Shown here in pieces: positions 1 to 12,911 of a stretch of 64,000 nucleotides of DNA (position 1 is the first letter of the stretch; each line of letters begins with the position of its first letter). This stretch comes from Numida meleagris. Taxonomy: Eukaryota; Chordata; Aves; Galliformes; Numididae. A program made the position numbers and the translations under genes. The notes beneath the pieces are model-generated. The model was not told where the DNA came from. It did no database searches and saw nothing but the letters and a program-made list of their open reading frames with translations. The DNA is taken from NCBI RefSeq assembly GCF_002078875.1, contig NC_034414.1:7487993-7551992 (forward strand). The letters run 5' to 3'.

Positions 1-2047
1 TCCAGAATACTCCATTGCTTATAGATCCACTTCAGTTGCAGGTTCTGAACCATTCTTGACTGTGGTTTCCTTGTGACAGGCAATACAGTGCTTCTGGGAT
101 TCAGGATCTGTCTTTTTTATTCCCTAGTTAGGCTGCTTCTATTGCCTTGGCAGTGGAATACTTGTACTCAGTCACAATTTAAAGTTAATAACTTTCAACT
201 GAATTCTGAAGAGCGCCTCTTTCAAATGATAAAATATTCATTTGTTGCCAGTGACATTTTAAAACATTTTGAAGCAGCATTTATATTGATCTTCCAGTTA
301 GCTAAAGCTCTACTAAAAAAAATGTGGATCTTAATTAATCTGATAGTTTCTTTTAAAACCTTGAAAATGATGGCTCACCTGTGTGAAATAGCAGAAAACG
401 CTATGTTTGGAAGTTATAATGATAATCATTTATTTGAAAACGCTTTGTTGTTAAAACACTCTAGATGGCTGTACATGTTAAATAAAGCAATTCTCCCTTG
501 AAATAGAAGATACTTTGAGTGCCATGCTTTGGACAAATATTATGGTCTTGGGTGAAACTAGTAGTTTTTGATAGAAATTTCTCGCAAAACTCAAAAAGAT
601 TCATCACTGCTGAACGGTTCTAAGACACATTTGATCTAACTTGAAAAATCGTTGGAACTTGACTCATTGCGAAAGTAAGAAAAATTGAAGAAAATAAGAG
701 TAAGCTGATTAGTTCTGCCAGGAGAAAAACAATTATTAAAATGGATTCAGAAAGGATCCTGCATGCCATATCCAAAACCATGTTCCGGAGTCCATACTGA
801 GGATAACAGAGAAAGCCAATTTCATCTTTGGAATTCCACGGAGCAAGGTTTTCTGGTTGTATACCACAACTCAGCAGTTACCTTTGTAATACTTGGAAAC
901 CTACTTTCTTATGAAGAGCTGAAGGGAAAATCTCATATCACAAAGAAAGGTTGCCTGTGACATGGTAGCACGTTCTACACTCGCTTGAGTGTAGAAAAAA
1001 ACAATCCTCCTTCACCTCAGCCTTCAGCTTTTCTTTCAAGATGCAGTGCAATTTTGATGTTGAGTGCAACTACATTAGCTGCTTTAATTCAGATTAGGCA
1101 CACACTTACCAAGTAAATCTGATCCTCTTCAACTGTCATGCTTTTGTTCATACAGTGGAGCAACCTGAAACCAGAAATTTACCCAAGGAGCCCTCCTACC
1201 AGCTGCCCCAACAGCTAACTGGATATTCAGCCCACTGTACTTCAGTTAGTCTAGAGCAGCCCCACAGAAGTCACAAAGTGAAATCAGGCAGAAATCAAAC
1301 AGAATCAACTGCTTTACTCCACAGATTCATTCCTTCTATGCCACACAGCTTGCTAACACAAACACATCTGTAGTCATAGATGTGTTTGTGTTTCTATATA
1401 CATATAATCACGCTCCACATCCCTACTCATTAAATAGTACTTATGAGATAAAGCATAATGTTCCTTGTTAGTGTATTGGTTTGCACGCATTGCAAATTTC
1501 GGTTTCACTGTGACAGATAGATTTCATCGTGGATACCTTTACAAAAAGGATGGAATAGTTCTTTCATGCATCAAGAAAAAAAGAACTTAGGGAAACAGAT
1601 GTTACAAGAAGAATGACACAAAGAAGACTATGGACTGTATTCTATTAACTCATCCATTCTGCATAAAAGTGGATAGCATGGGCAGAGTGTAATCCCAGTG
1701 AGACTCCACAAACTAAATACAGGATAAATACTTAGGGATTGTGAAGTACCAGGCTGCTGTAGTGATTTTTTGGTTCTCTTCCCAACTACTTTGCATCACA
1801 GTTAGTAAAGCAGAGTTAATCCAGTTGCTGTGCTTAAGACAAGGTTTGTCATGGTTTTATGATTTTCGGTCATTGGTACTCCACATCATAACATCATGTA
1901 GTGAATGTACCTAGTTCTCAGAAGAGAAGGACTACTACAGTCCCCACAGTACTTTTCTCCTCTGATACCATTTCCAGCCGGAGGGAAAAGATAAAAGCTC
2001 GCAGTACAAAAACTTGCAGATCACGAGACCTCGTCCCCTTTTTTCCA
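1..2047. other. Intergenic, no gene recognised; two perfect hairpins
   Basis: AT-rich unique sequence with only short chance open frames and no splice-supported coding. Two perfect inverted repeats stand out. One has a 10-bp stem and a GCTT loop at 973-996. The other has a 15-bp stem and an 8-nt loop at 1355-1392. Nothing else is supported here. Confidence 0.6.
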
Positions 2048-2207
2048 NNNNNNNNNNNNNNNNNNNNNNNNNNNNNNNNNNNNNNNNNNNNNNNNNNNNN
2101 NNNNNNNNNNNNNNNNNNNNNNNNNNNNNNNNNNNNNNNNNNNNNNNNNNNNNNNNNNNNNNNNNNNNNNNNNNNNNNNNNNNNNNNNNNNNNNNNNNNN
2201 NNNNNNN
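2048..2207. other. Assembly gap (160 N)
   Basis: An unbroken run of N. The left flank ends in a pyrimidine-rich stretch and the right flank leads within 35 bases into an unusually GC-rich patch. Difficult GC-rich or repetitive DNA is a plausible cause of the gap. Confidence 0.99.
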
Positions 2208-2239
2208 ATTCCAATATCTTATTTAGTAAATTAGTTTGT

Positions 2240-2368
2240 TTCTCCTCAGATTGTTGCCGCTGTTCTTTGCTCTCAGGGCCATCTCCTTACCCTTTTCCCG
2301 GGGCGTGGGCCCATGGATCCCCCGTCCCCTTCATCACGGAACCGGGCCGAACGCCTGTAAACCGTTAA
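2240..2368. other. GC-rich patch between gap and mariner remnant
   Basis: About 130 bases much richer in C and G than the surrounding DNA, with a CCCGGGG core and several CpG dinucleotides. It stops where recognisable transposase coding begins. I do not recognise it as a gene or a repeat. It could be a fragment of another repeat, part of a rearranged insertion, or sequence placed wrongly beside the gap. Confidence 0.5.
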
Positions 2369-2923
2369 CAAGGTCATACACTATGAAGACTGCATTTCAT
2401 TCTAAAGGCCAGGACAGTGGAGCAGAGACGTGTGAATTCCTCATTGAAGAAAGAGTTCCAGACACAGCCTTCAGCAGGTAAAGTGATGAGCACTGTCTTT
2501 TGGGATAGGAAAGGGGTGACCCTTATGGATTTCCTGAAACCTGGACAAATCATTAATTCTGACTGCTACATTACAATGCTGACTAAGCTGAAGGCTTCAA
2601 CTTCCAGAGTCAGGCCGGAGAAGAAAACAACCTCTCTCGTAACATAACACCAGGCCCCTTATCAGTTTGAATACCACGGAGCACATTGCCATTGTTGACT
2701 AGACAGTCCTACCACACCCACCACATAGTCTAGATTTGGCACCTTCTGACTTCTATCGTCAAGCCGACAAACTAACTACCTTTTAAAGAGAGTGGTGACT
2801 ACATTGAAAAATAGTGTTTTGTAGCTGAGAACTTGCTCCATCAAACTGTTATTTAGCTCTTTGCGTCTGCTGTAGTTTCAATGGAAATAAATAGGAGGCA
2901 TGGCTTTTGGAGCTACTTACCTA
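2369..2923 (+). mobile_element. Degenerate 5'-truncated mariner DNA transposon
   Basis: Translation in shifting frames gives hallmarks of a mariner (DD34D) transposase. First comes a VIHYE-like stretch at about 2,373. Next is FQTQPSAGKVMSTVFWD (2,450-2,510), followed by a KGV...DFLKPGQIINSDCY segment. Then comes LPHPPHSLDLAPSDFY (about 2,708-2,755), which holds the last catalytic Asp, and finally GDYIEK near 2,795. The 3' end at about 2,890-2,923 (AGGAGGCAT...TTTTGGAGC) resembles a mariner terminal repeat followed by TA. The 5' half, including the DNA-binding domain and left terminal repeat, is missing. Frameshifts and stops make it inactive. A Galluhop-type bird mariner is a reasonable guess, not proven. 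Confidence 0.85.
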
Positions 2924-5900
2924 TTATGACTTTAAATCTAAGGACACTATTGTAGAGATGCTGCAACACTTGCATTAGATCTGCCCTGTGCGTGCAAAAT
3001 TGATGCTGCATGTCCTCTTACAAAATACATTTATTTTTCTTTTGTTTTCCTGGCCTGAAGGGTGTTTTTTGTTTTTTTTTTGAAAACATTTGCTTTCCTC
3101 TATTAAACAGTGACAGTGCAGGGCACTTTGTTGTCCAGAGAGGAAAGAAGTAGCTGGAATTTCAGGTTTTTTTTTAATTCATTTTGATCTACATAACTTA
3201 TTATGGATAGGAAGTTATACACCTGACGTAGCTCCCTACATAAAAGATGACAAATCATATCCACGAGCAGAGCAAACTGTACATTGTGGGTTATTACTAA
3301 TGACAAAACTAAATACTAGTAACCATGAATGATGCCCTGTGCTATGTACAAAAAAAATGGAATCCAATGAAACAGCTATGTGGATAGCTCTACGAGTCAT
3401 GTCATGCTGTATTCTGAACACTAACATTATCTTTCTCAAGGAAATCATGAACCACATTCTTCGTAGGAAGAAAAGAAATGCCTTTCCATTCATAAAGATG
3501 ACTCAGAAAATGGTTCTACAAGTCATAACGTATGTTCCTGTAACTCCTGACACAGTTTATAGGTTTCAGCTCCCTTCCCACTGACTAAATCACCTTGTTA
3601 GCTTAACAGCAATTAAGTGCAAGAGATTTCCACTGTCAGCATGAACCACAAAGCATCCACCTAGATAAATACATATATTTTGTATGATTTGGTTTTATAA
3701 AATTAAGACAAATAGAAGATACAAGAAAAATTCCATCATGAATTTAATACATTAATGCATTATGCCCTTATGTGGGCAGCTAAAGAGATGCGAAGTGTCT
3801 TTGTTTGCTGTAATTAAAACCTTTAAGCAATTAATTTGCCTCTGTCCGTTTTGTTTATATGCACGAGCTCCAGACTTGTACTTACTTCCCCATCTAGAGA
3901 AATAGATAAGAACTATTCTGCTTTAAGATGGGCCCTGAACTGACAATTTTGATGCTGTGTGCATGTGAAGCTGTACACAGTTTCCTAGTGTTATTTCACT
4001 CTCATCTCTACTGGGTCTCTTACTACATCTACGCACACTCTACATGTAGAATTAGAAATAAGTGATGGACTGTTAACACTTTCATGCCATGAAGTCTGTG
4101 CAACTCTTTACTGCAGATAGAAGGACAAAGAAGACAGCAGACACGAGGAGAGAGAAAACAGTGTGGTAAATAAAACAGAAATGAACAGTACAGGAGTCAT
4201 AATGTTGGGTAAACTCCAGTCTGAGACACAAGAACAGATAGGCTACTGGATACCCTGAGATAAGTTTTCTGAGAAGTGGTTTAGAAGCAAATCTGGAAAG
4301 CATCAGGTGAAGTGGCATCAGCATTTCAGTATACACTAATTAATTCATGTAGAGAAAACTGTGGAAGGTATTTATGAAAGATGATCAATAAAATTATTAC
4401 CATAGACAATACTGCAACAGACTGATGTATGTTAAAGACATTACTAGCAAAAATAATCTAGTCTGTACTCCTCACTCCTAACACACATTCCTGGAAAATG
4501 ATTCTTGGTTAGTTAAGTCTGTAATTTTACAGATGAAACTATGAAAGGTGGAAACACTCCAGTAGATGTGTAGTTTCCATATGCATTTTCTTTTTGAACA
4601 AGGCAATCAGTGTAACAAATCCTCTAACGCTGAAGTCACTAATGGAGCAAATATCAATACTGGAGCACAGACAACCAAATTCTGTGTGCACCAGTTTCCA
4701 GTGGAAACTGGATTTGCATATGCTGAGGTAAGGAGATGTCTAATACACTCATAAGAAGCATACACTTTTTAATGCACCACTAACTTTGGCACTTTTCTGG
4801 AAATGCTTTCCCATTTTGGTACCTATAATTGATTCAGGTATTTTAAATTATTGCAGGCAGAAAAACTTAGAGCAAGGGAAATCTGTTTTGAAGTGGCTAA
4901 TCCTAGAGAACCAAAGTTACTCCTAATACTAGATTCTGCAGGAAAAAAATTCAATATTGGAGCAACAGTAAGCACATATTCTCGAATATTGTCTCTGTAT
5001 ACTTTTATTCAGTAGCAGTGTCACACCAAAGCTGAAAAAGAAGCTGTTGAGGTCATTCCAGTCATGAAAATAATTCCTACAGAATTTTCTAAAATTTCTC
5101 ATGTTGCAGTCTTCAGGTTTCACCTTTCTTTTTTAACTGGCCTTAGCATGAACGTGTGGAAATTCTGACACTGCCCAAAAAGAATTTGACATCTTGATCT
5201 TCATCATCAACAACTGGGTAATCTACTTTGCCTTGAACTGGAAAAGCTTGTATGAGCAGAGACTTCATCTCGAAGAAAGGAAGGGATAAAGAACGGTATG
5301 CTGCAATAGGTTTTACACTAGCACACACCTAGAGAGAAAGGGACAAGATGGATCCCATATAGTTGTCGATACACAGGAGAAAGGACAGAAGAACAGAATT
5401 TAGGATGAATGTTATTATGAAAAGCAGGAAGTGAGTAGCTTTGCCTAAGAGTAAACCTAAACTTCGGATTTATCAGCAAGACAGTCCTCGTCTCTGGAAT
5501 CTTCCTTCACTTTCTTTGTAACCAAAATATTCCTGTGTGTCACAGCTGCCTGTGGCAGAAGAAACAGGAAAACAATATCATGACCAAGAGAGCCTCTTAC
5601 TGGTGAACTCTACCTCAGTTACAGATCTCTGGGAAGGAAAACGCAAAAAGTAAAATGAGGTGCTGGTTGAAAATTAAAAAAAAGCACAAAAGAACAATGT
5701 GCAGCATTTACAAATGATTTAAAGACTTGCTTCTGGCTCAGAGACAATGTACGTGGTTCAAAATCACTGACACATGAATCAGCTCTATCTCTTGCCATAA
5801 TATTTGCAAGAGTGGGAAGGAGAATGCTGAGCAGAAATATGCTGGTACAGACCCACATAAACCATGCAATCAACACTGGAATTCACTGGAAAAAGGTATT

Positions 5901-8900
5901 AGCTTCACTTTAAAATGCCAGAGGTATGAATTCTGTGTCCTGGACTAGTTTTCAACACTCACAGACCACATTTGCATAGCCAGTCGTGGTGATAATCATC
6001 AAGACAATTCCAGCATGAGACCAATAATGGGATGCCTGGTATTTCTGTGATGATATCTGGTTCTAATTCCTCATGAGAAAAAGGGCTTCTCAAGTGGAAG
6101 GCCCTTCACATGAAGTTGCAGCACAATTTTCAAGGTTTTGAGGAAAACAATTAATACTTTTGTCTTGTTCTTTAGTCTGTAATGCTGGCTTATTACTTAG
6201 CTGGACCTGATATTACATAACCATGAAGATATCATTTAAATAATGCTCATTACACAGTTTAGAGGTGTATAGGATTTGCACTTCTGTATTAGAATATTAC
6301 ACAGTTTCAATAATACTTTCTTCTAGAATTAAAATTAGTTTCCTAATACAATCTAGGGAATCTCGGTTATCTGTAATGAACATACGGTACAGTGGTATGC
6401 CTTCTACCAAGTTATTTTCTTGCTCATTTGGGAGGACTAATGCTGATTTTGAGAGAATTATGAAAACTCTAATAATAATGCTTACAGAACTCTTTAATGT
6501 TAACGTGAGAGCACCATCTACAGTTAAGTCATACACCCTGCACAAGGCTGAGCGCACACAAGATTCAATGAATTGAGAAACTGCTTTTGAATTAGTTCAA
6601 GAATCTTTAAAAATAAATTCCTTAACCTATAGAAATATGAAATTATTTTTCTCCTATACTAGTCATTGAAATTGAATAAACTGCTGTGAAATCTGAACAA
6701 CATGTGCTACTTCTATGCCCTTGTTCGAGACAGCTGTTAACACCAAGATTTCTTTAAGCAACAGTCCGTATAGGAGTATGCCAGCATTAGCATCAACCCG
6801 AGTGCATTAGGTATCACTTCACATTTAGTAAAAGCTACTTGCTTCCACTGTGACCATTTGTGGGGCTGTGTTTTGGTTAAGATCCGATAGGGGATAATGG
6901 GAGTTGCTAGGTATTATATGGCTTAATAGCCCTCCTGCGTAGGCAAATCAGTTGTAATCCCGCTGAAATTGTAGAGCACCTTGCAATTAAACTGAAATTG
7001 ATTAGAAATAATGCAAGCACCGTGTCACAAACTTAGTATTTAGGAAGACTGGATATGTTTATGACTCCAAAGAGGATTTTGATTTTTCACTGTGAGACAT
7101 CTTAGGTAATCTGCCTAAGAAAGAAACACCAGATGTTACAATATGTAAAAGAGCATGGAAAAGTATGTGCTTTTGTTTTATGTGATAGACACTGAGCCTG
7201 CTCTCTTCACAACTCTCAGATGCATCCATAAGATACAGAAATAATTCTGGAGAATGCACTGCTGTCATGGACTCATCCTCTTAGAATGAGTTGTATGGTA
7301 TTATGGAGTATAACTACTTCAGTTGTGCAAAAAAAAAAATCACATTTGAATTCAGTTCTGCATCCTAGATCTGCTAGACTATTTTTTTACAAAGGTGTTC
7401 TTGCTTGGGAGGCTGTGCATAAAGCTCCAGTATCATTAAAACACTTGAAATAATCCTCATAAAATAGCTGTTAGTTACAATTTTGTTTTAGTGTAACTAT
7501 ACCAGTTCCTGAGGTAATTACTTCTTTCTTTCAGAATCCTATTCTAGATGCTTTCAGAGTCATATACAATATGCATTTAAAAAACATTCCCAAATTAACA
7601 AATAACCTGAAAAACCCACATTATCGTATAAGCATTTGCAATCAACAAATCAGTCTATGCCTATCCAGCCCATCGAATGATATTTTATTCTGATAGGTTT
7701 ATCTACACCAGCTATATTACAGATGCTCAACGTGCACTAGCATTGGTAAGAACGTCTTCAAAGAGGTTGTTTTGGGGCCACTGTGCTACAGTAAAACTTG
7801 TGCCATCAGGCCTTCATTATGCTTGTTACATTAAGTAGTTGGATTGTAAGTAACCTAAATGTGCCCATTCACATTGCATCTACATCTTCGCCAAGCTCTG
7901 CATACATGCCCTAGATAAAGATTTTATGGCAACACTGTCTACTTTATAAAATCCGCAGAGTCCCAGTGATACTGCAGCAATTCTCAATGACCATGAGGAT
8001 TCTTCAGTGCAGTTCTCTATTCCAGAGCCCTTTCAACTGTCCACTTCTTTTTCTTCCCGCAGCTCCATTCCCTTCCACATTTTCCCATACTTTTTATGTT
8101 TTATTGATTTACTTAAGTGTTTTTTATAGTAATTTACCCTTAAAAGTGACCTTCTAAAAACTGTAATTATGCTTTTTTGTTTCCTCGCATTGGCTAAAGG
8201 AAAAACAAATGGCAAAAATAAAAGTTCTCAAGTGAAGGAATTCTTTTCTCCTCATTGTCCTCTGCCTTCCTCTTTCCCATCCCTCACTTGATTTTACCAA
8301 CCTTGTCAGATCTTGCTCAACTTCCTCCTGGAGATAGGTGTGTTCCCTTTCCTTGGTCATGCACTGTACACACAGGCAGAGGGATGACAAATCTCAGACA
8401 ACTACTTCCTTCAGCTGGTTCACTAGTTGCAGAGGTTGAACAGGAGCTGAAAGAACAGTATAATAAACATTTAGTGAAAAAAAAATCTGTAACCTCCTAC
8501 TTTCTTCTCTGGGGTGTCACTTTTTTTTTTTAATAATCATGTAGTTTCCCAGGGTATGCAAGTTCTTAATTTTATTATTAAAATACTCTTAATGCTTTGT
8601 ACTTTTAGTGCTTCCTATGAAGGAGAATAAAATCTGGGCGGACATGCATTATTTTTTATTCTAGGTTTATGCTTGGAATTCCTGCGACCTATAAACAGCA
8701 CCTACACTGCATCAAACAAGTAGCATGTGTTCTGTACAAACTGATTGATTTAGCTTCCTGTCAAGTTACACGAACCCTCTAAAAACAGGAAACACTTATC
8801 TGAACAGCCTTTCCACAGAGATGTGTTTTTTTTGTTTTTTGTTTGTTTTTTTGTAATTTCACCTTCAAAGATGAGGGAGGCACTAGGTGTCAGCTTTTAC

Positions 8901-11900
8901 AGTACTGGTTTGAGCACTCCTCCCTTAGAGTGAGCACCTGAACTGTCAGAGCCACAGTACTAAGGACAAATGTGCTTGAAATAATGTCACAAAACACAGC
9001 CAAGGGCACTCCTTCCAAGTCTAACAGAGGACAAAGATGCCTTGAAAGTTGGGAGGACAGGGAAGAATTTTTTAAGACCGCAGTTAGAACGTTCTCTAAG
9101 TATAATTACAGGTCTAATGATACCACAAGAACACTGAAACAACAGATATTGTAGGGAATAGATGATATCCTTGAGGATATAGGTAGATCTCCCCACGGAA
9201 ATCAGCATAAAAGATCAGACTTAAAATTTTATTCTTGTTAAAAATAGCCAACTCCCAGGGTATTTGGTTACTGTTGTTTGTTTGCTTTTGCACTAGAGGA
9301 ACTAAGCATGGAAATTATGTTAGCGTAGATTACTAGTTCTCAGTTCTCACACATTGGAATCCATGATACAACCGGAGTCCAAAAAAACATGAACAACAAG
9401 CATTTTCAAAAAACCCTTCATTAAATGTTTTAAATTACCTAAAGTTTAATTTCCATGAAACCATGTGATTATTAAGAATAAGGAACAGCTTAATAGATAT
9501 AGTCCGTTCTCCTAAGAAGCTGATCTTTGGAGGTATGTAGCCAAACGCAGGCAACCCTCTGTATTTCGTCCTCATGTGCTGAGACCAAAAGTCCAGTCCG
9601 GGCCAAATACTGCATACAGGCACCAATATGATGTACAGCAAAATGGCATTTATTGGTAAAAGTTACAGAACTATATAGTATTTCTTATCTTTTAAGAGAC
9701 TGTTCCAGAAGCTCACGCAGGCTCCTGGCCAATCATATTGAATATCCTACTCTGTCCACTCACTTCCAAAAAGCCATACACAGGGTAGTTATACACCTTG
9801 TTATGAAAACAAAGAAGTACAGCCTCCCTGTCTTACGACATGGGTTCAAGTAAGTAGGACAACCAATAGAAAGCAAAATGGGGAAGGGCCTTCCACACTA
9901 CAACCCGAGTGCTCCGTTATTCGCCTAATACAACAGAGGTACGTGACTTTGGAGGTGAGGATTATATCAGTGTTACAAGGCAGTAATACAAGTGCTACTA
10001 GATTACTAAATTCTTATGGGAATAAATATTGCTACATCTATTTGTTATTTATATCTTCTTTATCTCAAGATATCTACAAGCTTTGTGTACATAGGACTGT
10101 CTTATGTTAATTTATTCTGACTACAGATTTGATGCTCTGCTCTACAGCTGATTAGAAGTGTTCGTATGCCTGATTCATGAAGCTCAGTACTTTTAAGAGT
10201 GACATCTAGCTGGGAGAAGGAGTGAACAGGTAAGGTGGTAACATCCTGAAGTATTCTTTCCAAACTTGTCATAGGTTCTTCTCTCAGCTATTAAAATAAT
10301 AGAAACCAGCTACATCACAGTACAGATTCAACCTTTGAATATCTAGAAGTATACTGACTTCATCAGAATTACTCCAGGGTTAACTTAACCCCGTTTCTCT
10401 TTGTTAATACAGGAATGGCCATGAGAGTGTTCTGTCATACTCTGCATTGTTTGCTTGGTGAATTGTTCAGATAATTTTCTCTAGAGGAGGTCTTCTGTAC
10501 ATCTCTTTCCTTCTCACACATATGAAAGACGTGGTTTGCAATAATACAAGCAAGGCATCACGTATTTTTTGGTTTTAATAGCAAGACCAAACACATCCAC
10601 TGTATTGCTAATAATTCAGCCACACTTTCCTTCAAGAAAGCTTTCTCCTTCTCTCCACAAGAGGGCAGGGTTGCTAACGGAATACTTACACGCAGCACTG
10701 TGCCCGTAGCAAATATTTGAACAGTTGCTACTCCATGCAGAGATGGTAAGAGTCTTCCCCCGAGTGTACTTTTTTTTTTAAACCTCATTTCCTCAGCAAG
10801 GAAACCACGAAACCACTAAAATTACTGGAAGCGCTCAAGACACTTGAGTCTTTTGTAGCAGATGTCATGGAAGTAAACAGTTGTAGAAGAGAAGATCCTC
10901 GTGCCAAACATCAGTTAAACCCGAAGCTCCAGATCTTACCCTGTGTTAGGGATTGGAGGTAGCCTCTTAAAAACCTTTGTAAGAGGAAGAACCATCTTTG
11001 TTAATGAGACAATGACTCGCAGAGTGGAGAGCTTGGAGCCAGTGAGTTTGTTCTGTAGGCCAAATTCTACTCATTAGCAACACAGACATACATCTAGGGA
11101 GTTCCCTCAGTGAGAATGTTAGCCCTGCAAGAGCAGGGCTCTAAGGAAACTTACACAAAGCTCAATGCTTGAGAAACAGTACAAGTTTTTAATAAAAAGA
11201 CTTGACAATCCAGTTACATGGGCCACTTAAGAAAATTTGGTCCACCTAGTTCACACTGAAGGAAGATGCTGCCACTGAACTCTTGAAATTGTTGTCAGAG
11301 CTCTTTGGACAACGGAATGTCAGAAAACAAGAACATCAAATGTATTAGAGTCTGTGAGCATACACCGAATAACCAGAAAAGCATTACCACAGCACTGCTC
11401 CTACTTGTATATAGGATTTAGACAGCACGATAAGTTCAAATGACATCTCCTCCCATGTCATGTTTTGTACCTCTGGTTTGTTTTTTTTTCTTTTAAGAGA
11501 CACATCCCAAGAACTCAATTGGCTGTAACGATGTAATGATAACATGAAGCAAGGAAAAAGCATGCTTGGCAAAGAACAGCCTTTGTGATGCATCCATCTC
11601 AGCAGACCTACCCTTGATTACAGATATTCATGACTAATAGTATAGTAATAATTCCATTGAGGTACTTATTGTTGGGATGCTGCAAATGTATCAAATTATC
11701 AAAAGCTTTTGAATTTGAATGCTTTGCCAGTTTCTGCTGAACCCTTCCCTTAAGAAGTAATAATTTTCCACAAAATTTGTCAAAGCCAGCTCGTAGGCAA
11801 AGTAAAGCATAAAAAAGGTACCAAATGAGGTAAAACACATGCAGCAATGAAAAGTACCAACACGATGGAAAAGGTGTTACAAAAGAGGTGGAAGGACCAG

Positions 11901-12911
11901 CACAACAGCAAGGTGCTACAAAGGAAGGCAAGTAGATTGCTCACCCGTATCAGAAGATTCTGGGTTTGCAGGGAAAGGCTTCTTCCAAGGAAGAATTCTC
12001 CAGAAAGAGATCCTTCCTCAGTGGCAGTCAGCCCTTAAATGAGGCCTAAGAATTGCCTTCACCTGTGCTCCCTGGGCTGACTGGGTCTTTCCTCCAGGTG
12101 CTCAATCAGTGGTTCAGACTGTGACTCAGCAGTTCCCATACAACACACAAGTATTCTTTCCTTTCTCATAAATGCTTTTACAGTATCTGGATTATTTTTC
12201 TCTGATGAAAACAGAAAGTGAGGGGACAAAATCCTTGAGGGAATTTAATGCTCAAGGGGATGACAGCTCTTGACATGTGATACTCTTAGGAATACAGGAA
12301 TTACTAAACTAGATCACGCTCAAAGTCCATTTTGTCTTCTCTATCTACTACTTTGTTAACATGTTTAGATAATTCTGAAGGAGAATGGAGGAAGAACCTT
12401 CTTTGTTTATACTGGTTATTCTTGCAATGCTTTCTTGTTCCATTGTAATTATTAGGGTCGCTAATTTACCTAATAGAGCTTACTATTGTATAATATACCA
12501 GATCACCCAAGCAGCCTTTCTCAAGGATTGAAACAATAGCTTCACTGCCAGCAGGAACAGAGACAACTTCTATTGAAGGTTTTGTTTATTGTAAACAGAA
12601 TTAAATACATCCTCCAGCATTTTACATAACTTATTTATTTCTCTAGTTATTGAACGACTTTCTTTGTAAATTAATGACGTTTGAAATGCCTAGATCAGAT
12701 TTCTTTGTAGATATAAAACTAGAATATTTTCAGTCAACTTCTCTTTATGTAACATAGCCTTTTTTTCATCTTGTTTGTTATTTTGCATAGGAAGCAGCAA
12801 TGTTACTATCTCAGTCTAAAATCCTTTCTTTTTTAATTTCCTAGTTTTTGCTACATACTGAAAACTGTCATCTAACTCATCTGCATGTCTTGCATGTTTT
12901 CTGCTTTCCTT
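2924..12911. other. Intergenic, no confirmed gene
   Basis: About 10 kb of AT-rich DNA. No splice-consistent gene and no RNA gene was recognised. Two stretches read like conserved non-coding elements, dense in homeodomain-type TAATTA cores and free of simple repeats: 3,690-3,880 and 6,790-7,030. This is an impression only. The minus strand at 5,143-5,549 has protein-like frames behind acceptor-like sites (see findings). Confidence 0.5.

Noticed and set aside
73..501. 142-codon plus-strand open frame near the left edge
   Set aside because: No splice or homology support, composition like the surrounding AT-rich DNA, and no start context or domain; judged chance.
1901..2368. Open frames running through the N gap
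   Set aside because: They are open only because unknown bases cannot contain stops.
5457..6060. Resemblance of minus-strand frames (TTTGYANV, ILLPTLANIMARDRADS) to potassium-channel pore and RCK motifs
   Set aside because: Only scattered residues match, the spacing is wrong for that family and frames shift between them; too weak to assign.
6265..6576. Overlapping plus (103 codons) and minus (86 codons) open frames
   Set aside because: Both strands are open at once in a simple AT-rich context; the minus frame looked protein-like but has no family match or splice support.
11608..11931. 107-codon minus-strand frame with aromatic-rich start
   Set aside because: Low-information Cys/Phe/Leu-rich composition and no homology that I can see.
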